Assembly (NCBI GenBank): GCA_046313675.1
Contig: JBKBXU010000199.1
Location: 1 to 8,562 of the forward strand
DNA: 8,562 bases
Reading direction: 5' to 3'
Source: JBKBXU01 sp046313675
Lineage (GTDB): Bacteria; Bacteroidota; Bacteroidia; Cytophagales; Cytophagaceae
Below the pieces are notes generated by a model. It made no database searches and was not told the DNA's origin. It saw nothing but the letters and a program-made list of their open reading frames with translations. Positions 5,377 through 8,562 of this stretch are shown here, in pieces. Position numbers and translations under genes: made by a program. Numbering within the stretch: the stretch's first letter is position 1; the number at the start of each line of letters is the position of its first letter.

Positions 5377-8112
5377 TTATTCTACAACTAGTTTTGGCGC
5401 CCAGGCTCCTTCTTTAGAACTAAAAGTCACGTGTTTGCCCCCTGTATCAAGCGTCAACATAAAGGTATAAGTCCCGTTACCCTTAATAGCCGATGTAACA
5501 TCAAACTCGTAAATAGATCCTTTATCAAAATTTCGGGTTGACGAAAAAACTTGCTGAACAGCAACAGGCCGGTTATTCAAAGTCAAATTTGTTTCCGTCC
5601 AGTTATTATGGCTTCCCTTGGCAACTCGTACTGTTCCACCGGAAAATCCATTGATTACCTGAAGCTGAATCTTTGCACCAGTCATCCTGGTCGCATCTAT
5701 ATCAGAAACATTATATTTGACATAAATCGTATTGCTCCCCGGCCCAATTTGCAAGGTATTATTATTGACACTTCGGTTATTCCTATCTAGATACGCATCA
5801 CTTACCGTTGTAAAAGTACGCTTCTGTGCGGGCATCGAAGGAATCGGTACAGTTGGAGCCGGAGCTGGAGCAGTCGAAGCTGGTGGAGCCGTCGATGCTA
5901 TCCCCGTATTAATGCGAGTCTGGCTGATACTATTCCAATCATTAAAAGAATTGCCATACCCGGTAATTCGTACAAATTTTGCCGAAACAGGCGTAAATGC
6001 ATAGTTTTCAAAATTTGCGGTAGCACCACTGTTTTTCCCTGTAAAAACTTTATTCCAGGTACTTCCATTGCCTGAAACCGAAATATCAAAGCTTGTTACC
6101 CGCTGATTTCCACTCATCCATGCAATATCAATGGATGAAATAGTAGCAGATTGTGCCAGCTCATACTGAATCCACTGGATTCCCTGAGCAGACCAACGAG
6201 TAGACATTTGATTATCAAGCGTATTCGCAGGCCTGTTTGGCTCCTGAAACGAACTCGCTGTTACCCGGATATTGCCTACCAATTCTCCACCAGGAGCAGG
6301 TGCAGGTGATGCAGCGCTTCCTGTGTTTATTTTTACGTTGGTATAGCTATTCCATGAATTAAACGTATTCCCCTGCCCTACAATCCTAACATATCTGGCT
6401 TCTGCATCAGAGAAGTCAAACTTTTCTAATTCGTTGCTTGTACCGCTGCAAGATCCTGTATATACCTTGATCCATGACTGATTGTCCTTTGAAACTTCTA
6501 TATCAAAGAAGGACTTTCGGTCTGATCCGTTAAAGAAGGCAATTTCAAGAGAATTTACATTCTTATAAGATTTCAGGTCATATTTAATCCACTGGCCTTT
6601 CCCGTCTGCAGACCAACGGGTGTTTAAATTGTTATCTAAAGTATTGACCGGGGAATTAGGGCTTTGATAAGAACTTGAGGTAACAACAATACCATTCACC
6701 TCGGTCGGCACAACAGGCGTGGCCGGGACTGTAGAACCCCCACCGGTTGACCCTCCGGTGCTACCAAATTCGTAAGCACCAACGTCAAATCCTGCCCCTG
6801 CCGGCCTGGCATTTCCGGCCAAATCAAATGTTATGCCATAGGAAGCTACATTTTTACCTGCATCAATAGCCGGAGAACCTGCTTTTAGTTGGTAATTACC
6901 ACTACCAGGATTAACAAACTGAGCTTCAGCGACAGTAGCAATAATTAGATTATTCTTCTGGTCAGCGGCAGCTCCGTTTCGTAATACTACATCAGCTTTC
7001 ATACCGGTAATCAGGTTATTGTAAATTGTATTTTTTGTCGTGGAACTATATTGCCAGATTCCTCCAATACCCGGATTTATTAATGTATTATTGATAAACG
7101 CAAACTCTGAGCCCTGAGTAGTGCCTCGGCTATCGCAAAAGACACCCCGGCCTTCCGCATTTATTATCAGGTTATTGTACACATAATTATTCCTGTCCGT
7201 AAGAACAATTATACCATTACCCTTCCCTTTGTTGACAATGTTATTATAACATTTTGAAGACGTTCCTTCCCCGATTTGGATGCCGTTATTCTGAGCAGAA
7301 ATATTTCTGAATCCGTAGTTTTCAATATCGTTATTGAAAATTTCAGCATCCTGAGTCACACAACCCACCTGAATAGCTTCCCATCCGGTATTGCGAAGAG
7401 TATTATCATATACCCTGCAGCCATGAATAGCATGGGGCAATATACTTCCACACGGCAGGTCACGCCCCTTTACATAGAAAGAATTTCCGATGTAAATTCC
7501 TTCCCCCTGGGTATCATAAATATAGTTGTCATGAATACGTACATCGCGCATAGTGAAATTTTGCCTCCACGTAGCCTGATCGCAGGAAGGATCTGTTTTT
7601 GCCATAATACCGGCAAAACCTATGTTATGGATTTCAAGATGGTCTACCTCACAATTGGTACTTAAAGCTCCTATAGATAAACCTAAATGAGACCCATCGA
7701 TTTCAATACCTCTTTCAGCATCACCACCTGTACCTGTGATCCTGAAAAAACTGCTATTATCGACCCGTAACCCATAGGCATTGCTGGAAGTAAGTTTAAA
7801 TACCACCTTACCTTTATTAATAAATATGATGGGTTTATCGGCTGTCCCCTTAAAGTTTCTTAATAATAAGGCACGACGGGTTCCGCCTTCCAGACAGATA
7901 ACACTCCCCGGAGCAAAATTACTCCCATCTACATTGGATTCACTTAACGCAATAGTATGCGTACATGATGCTGCACTGACTTTTGCAGTTGCCTCTTCTG
8001 AGTCAGGCGTCTGCGGTAAAGGATCCTTTTCTTTCTTTTTACAACCGGCAAAAATACCTGTTGAAAATAAAAATACCATCGCAAGGAGTACCCTTAGATT
8101 GTTACTTTTCAT
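5377..8112 (-). CDS. Modular lipoprotein: parallel beta-helix, two F5/8 type C domains, CBM96/DNRLRE-like C-terminus
   Basis: Predicted surface lipoprotein of 911 residues and the most elaborate of the three. The signal peptide ends in FAGC with Cys24 lipidated, then CKKKEKD. Residues about 50-449 form the beta-helix with YNN turns, GIMAKTDPSC (168-177), GWEAIQVGC (243-251), AIDAG (415-419) and DVGAYEFG (443-450). It is close to the 685-residue paralogue: 86 of 100 residues are identical over 154-253 here and 151-250 there. A Gly/Ser/Thr-Pro linker leads to two F5/8 type C (discoidin, CBM32-like) domains at about 474-597 and 612-736, each with TLDN-x-x-x-TRWSA, QWI-x-Y and a NSFNDWNS-like motif. 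A Pro/Ala linker (738-762) precedes a CBM96/DNRLRE-like domain (about 765-911; DAYLDRNN, KYNVSDI, NLTLNNRP, DVTSAI). Such modules often occur on alginate-active enzymes of Bacteroidota. A binding or degradation role is inferred; no catalytic site is assigned. Confidence 0.92.
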   Translation of the reverse strand: MKSNNLRVLLAMVFLFSTGIFAGCKKKEKDPLPQTPDSEEATAKVSAASCTHTIALSESNVDGSNFAPGSVICLEGGTRRALLLRNFKGTADKPIIFINKGKVVFKLTSSNAYGLRVDNSSFFRITGTGGDAERGIEIDGSHLGLSIGALSTNCEVDHLEIHNIGFAGIMAKTDPSCDQATWRQNFTMRDVRIHDNYIYDTQGEGIYIGNSFYVKGRDLPCGSILPHAIHGCRVYDNTLRNTGWEAIQVGCVTQDAEIFNNDIENYGFRNISAQNNGIQIGEGTSSKCYNNIVNKGKGNGIIVLTDRNNYVYNNLIINAEGRGVFCDSRGTTQGSEFAFINNTLINPGIGGIWQYSSTTKNTIYNNLITGMKADVVLRNGAAADQKNNLIIATVAEAQFVNPGSGNYQLKAGSPAIDAGKNVASYGITFDLAGNARPAGAGFDVGAYEFGSTGGSTGGGSTVPATPVVPTEVNGIVVTSSSYQSPNSPVNTLDNNLNTRWSADGKGQWIKYDLKSYKNVNSLEIAFFNGSDRKSFFDIEVSKDNQSWIKVYTGSCSGTSNELEKFDFSDAEARYVRIVGQGNTFNSWNSYTNVKINTGSAASPAPAPGGELVGNIRVTASSFQEPNRPANTLDNQMSTRWSAQGIQWIQYELAQSATISSIDIAWMSGNQRVTSFDISVSGNGSTWNKVFTGKNSGATANFENYAFTPVSAKFVRITGYGNSFNDWNSISQTRINTGIASTAPPASTAPAPAPTVPIPSMPAQKRTFTTVSDAYLDRNNRSVNNNTLQIGPGSNTIYVKYNVSDIDATRMTGAKIQLQVINGFSGGTVRVAKGSHNNWTETNLTLNNRPVAVQQVFSSTRNFDKGSIYEFDVTSAIKGNGTYTFMLTLDTGGKHVTFSSKEGAWAPKLVVE
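5905..6693 (-). repeat. Tandem duplication of F5/8 type C domain within the 911-aa gene
   Basis: The parts encoding residues 474-597 (6693-6322) and 612-736 (6279-5905) are related copies joined by a short Ala/Pro/Gly linker. Shared motifs are TLDN, TRWSA, QWI, FDI-x-VS and a YVRI or FVRI strand before G-x-GN. The copies are diverged at the protein level, so the duplication is not recent. Confidence 0.75.
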
Positions 8113-8157
8113 GTGTTTTCTCTTCTAAATTGATTAAAGTTTAATAATCCAGATGCA

Positions 8158-8165
8158 CAAATAAA
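8158..8165 (-). promoter_or_regulatory. Candidate -7 element for the 911-aa lipoprotein gene
   Basis: The minus strand reads TTTATTTG, seven of eight matches to TAnnTTTG, with a weak TTTC about 17 nt upstream as a possible -33. Expected leader is about 40 nt. Sequence from here to the ATG resembles the leader of the 685-residue gene, including CTTTAATCAATTT at about 8127-8139. The ribosome site is weak (AGAAGAG, about eight bases before the ATG). Confidence 0.3.
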
Positions 8166-8210
8166 TCAGCGAGGAAAAACTCGAAATAAAGCCGTAGAAA
8201 ATCCTGCACA

Positions 8211-8229
8211 AAAATCTTCTGAAGATTTT
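8211..8229. promoter_or_regulatory. Perfect 9-bp inverted repeat upstream of the 911-aa gene
   Basis: AAAATCTTC and GAAGATTTT flank a single T, about 100 nt before the start codon and 45 nt beyond the candidate promoter. The one-base centre fits a site for a dimeric DNA-binding protein better than an RNA hairpin. It has no counterpart that I can see before the other two genes. Chance in AT-rich DNA is possible. Confidence 0.3.
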
Positions 8230-8466
8230 CAAACAAGTTGTAAGATAATATATTGAGTTTTGGCTCGAAACAACTGTAACAAACTGGCTTCTAGAAACTA
8301 ATCCAAAAGAGTAAAATTTACATCATAGCATAATATTTGAGATTGGAATGATAACGCTACCAGATTTGCTCATATTGGATAGTTGATTTTTTTTATTTTA
8401 ATACAACCTGCAAACGCATGAAATGGAATTAGTTAATGAGAGCGTAGAACTGACAAATGAAGTATT
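8230..8466. other. AT-rich intergenic region without a supported gene
   Basis: This stretch lies between the inverted repeat and the repeat block at the window's right end. It holds no open frame of coding character and no clear hairpin or array. Upstream regulatory sites of the 911-residue gene may extend into it. Confidence 0.4.
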
Positions 8467-8550
8467 AGGTTAATAGAAAAAATAAGTTATTGGATACTAA
8501 GTTAATGAGTCTACTTATTACTTATTTTTTACTCCTTATACCTATTTAAC
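8467..8550. repeat. Octamer units followed by CTTAYNN heptamer array
   Basis: Octamers AGGTTAAT, AAGTTATT and AAGTTAAT with irregular spacers (8467-8506) resemble the array at 4594-4719. From 8514 the units CTTATTA, CTTATTT, TTTACTC, CTTATAC and CTATTTA run in heptamer phase to 8548. Positions 8529-8550 are identical to 5010-5031. The bases that follow (TGTCATCG) could be the start of another palindromic element cut by the window end. Confidence 0.7.
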
Positions 8551-8562
8551 TGTCATCGTAAC

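Noticed and set aside
226..8112. PL6 or chondroitinase-B-type lyase assignment for the beta-helix domains
   Set aside because: The fold type and the N-terminal PGSVI...GGT segment are compatible, but I cannot find the catalytic motifs I know for that family, so only the fold is stated.
226..8112. Single three-gene operon
   Set aside because: All genes point the same way, but each is followed by a clear intrinsic terminator and gaps are 408 and 1,299 nt.

Overview
The window looks like part of a Bacteroidota chromosome, probably a polysaccharide-using environmental lineage; I would not name a genus. The signs are AT-rich DNA, lipoproteins with a Lys-rich, acidic segment after the lipobox cysteine (CKKKE...), Asn-rich right-handed parallel beta-helix domains ending in a D[IV]GAYE[FY] motif, weak ribosome sites and possible TAnnTTTG-type promoter elements.

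All supported genes lie on the minus strand. Read in the direction of transcription they are: (i) 8112-5377, a 911-residue lipoprotein with a beta-helix, two F5/8 type C (discoidin/CBM32-like) domains and a C-terminal CBM96/DNRLRE-like domain; (ii) 4077-2020, a 685-residue paralogue with the same beta-helix and CBM96-like end, joined by a long Pro-Val-Glu-Pro-Ala repeat linker; (iii) 1611-226, a 461-residue, more diverged paralogue that stops right after the beta-helix. Each has its own intrinsic terminator (5324-5350, 1954-1990, 168-204), so they look like separate transcription units, not one operon. The likely shared job is recognition, and possibly processing, of an extracellular polysaccharide at the cell surface. 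Alginate is a reasonable guess from the accessory domains but is not shown by the sequence.

The intergenic DNA is the most unusual part. The 1.3-kb gap at 4078-5376 has no credible gene. From about 4490 to 5323 it is a mosaic of degenerate octamer arrays, phased heptamer arrays, perfect hairpins, a 90% purine tract and an imperfect 80-nt palindrome. A composite heptamer module (Asn/Thr-like AATTCAA units, then a CCC-rich unit, a four-base phase slip and CTTAYNN units; here 'AATTCAA' and 'CTTAYNN' are DNA words) occurs twice in this gap, in degenerate form at 100-166, and partly at 8514-8548. A 22-nt stretch is identical at 5010-5031 and 8529-8550. These repeat islands lie at the borders of the duplicated genes.

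The plus strand has no gene I can support. Its open frames are shadows of the beta-helix genes, the linker repeat or the purine-rich repeat.
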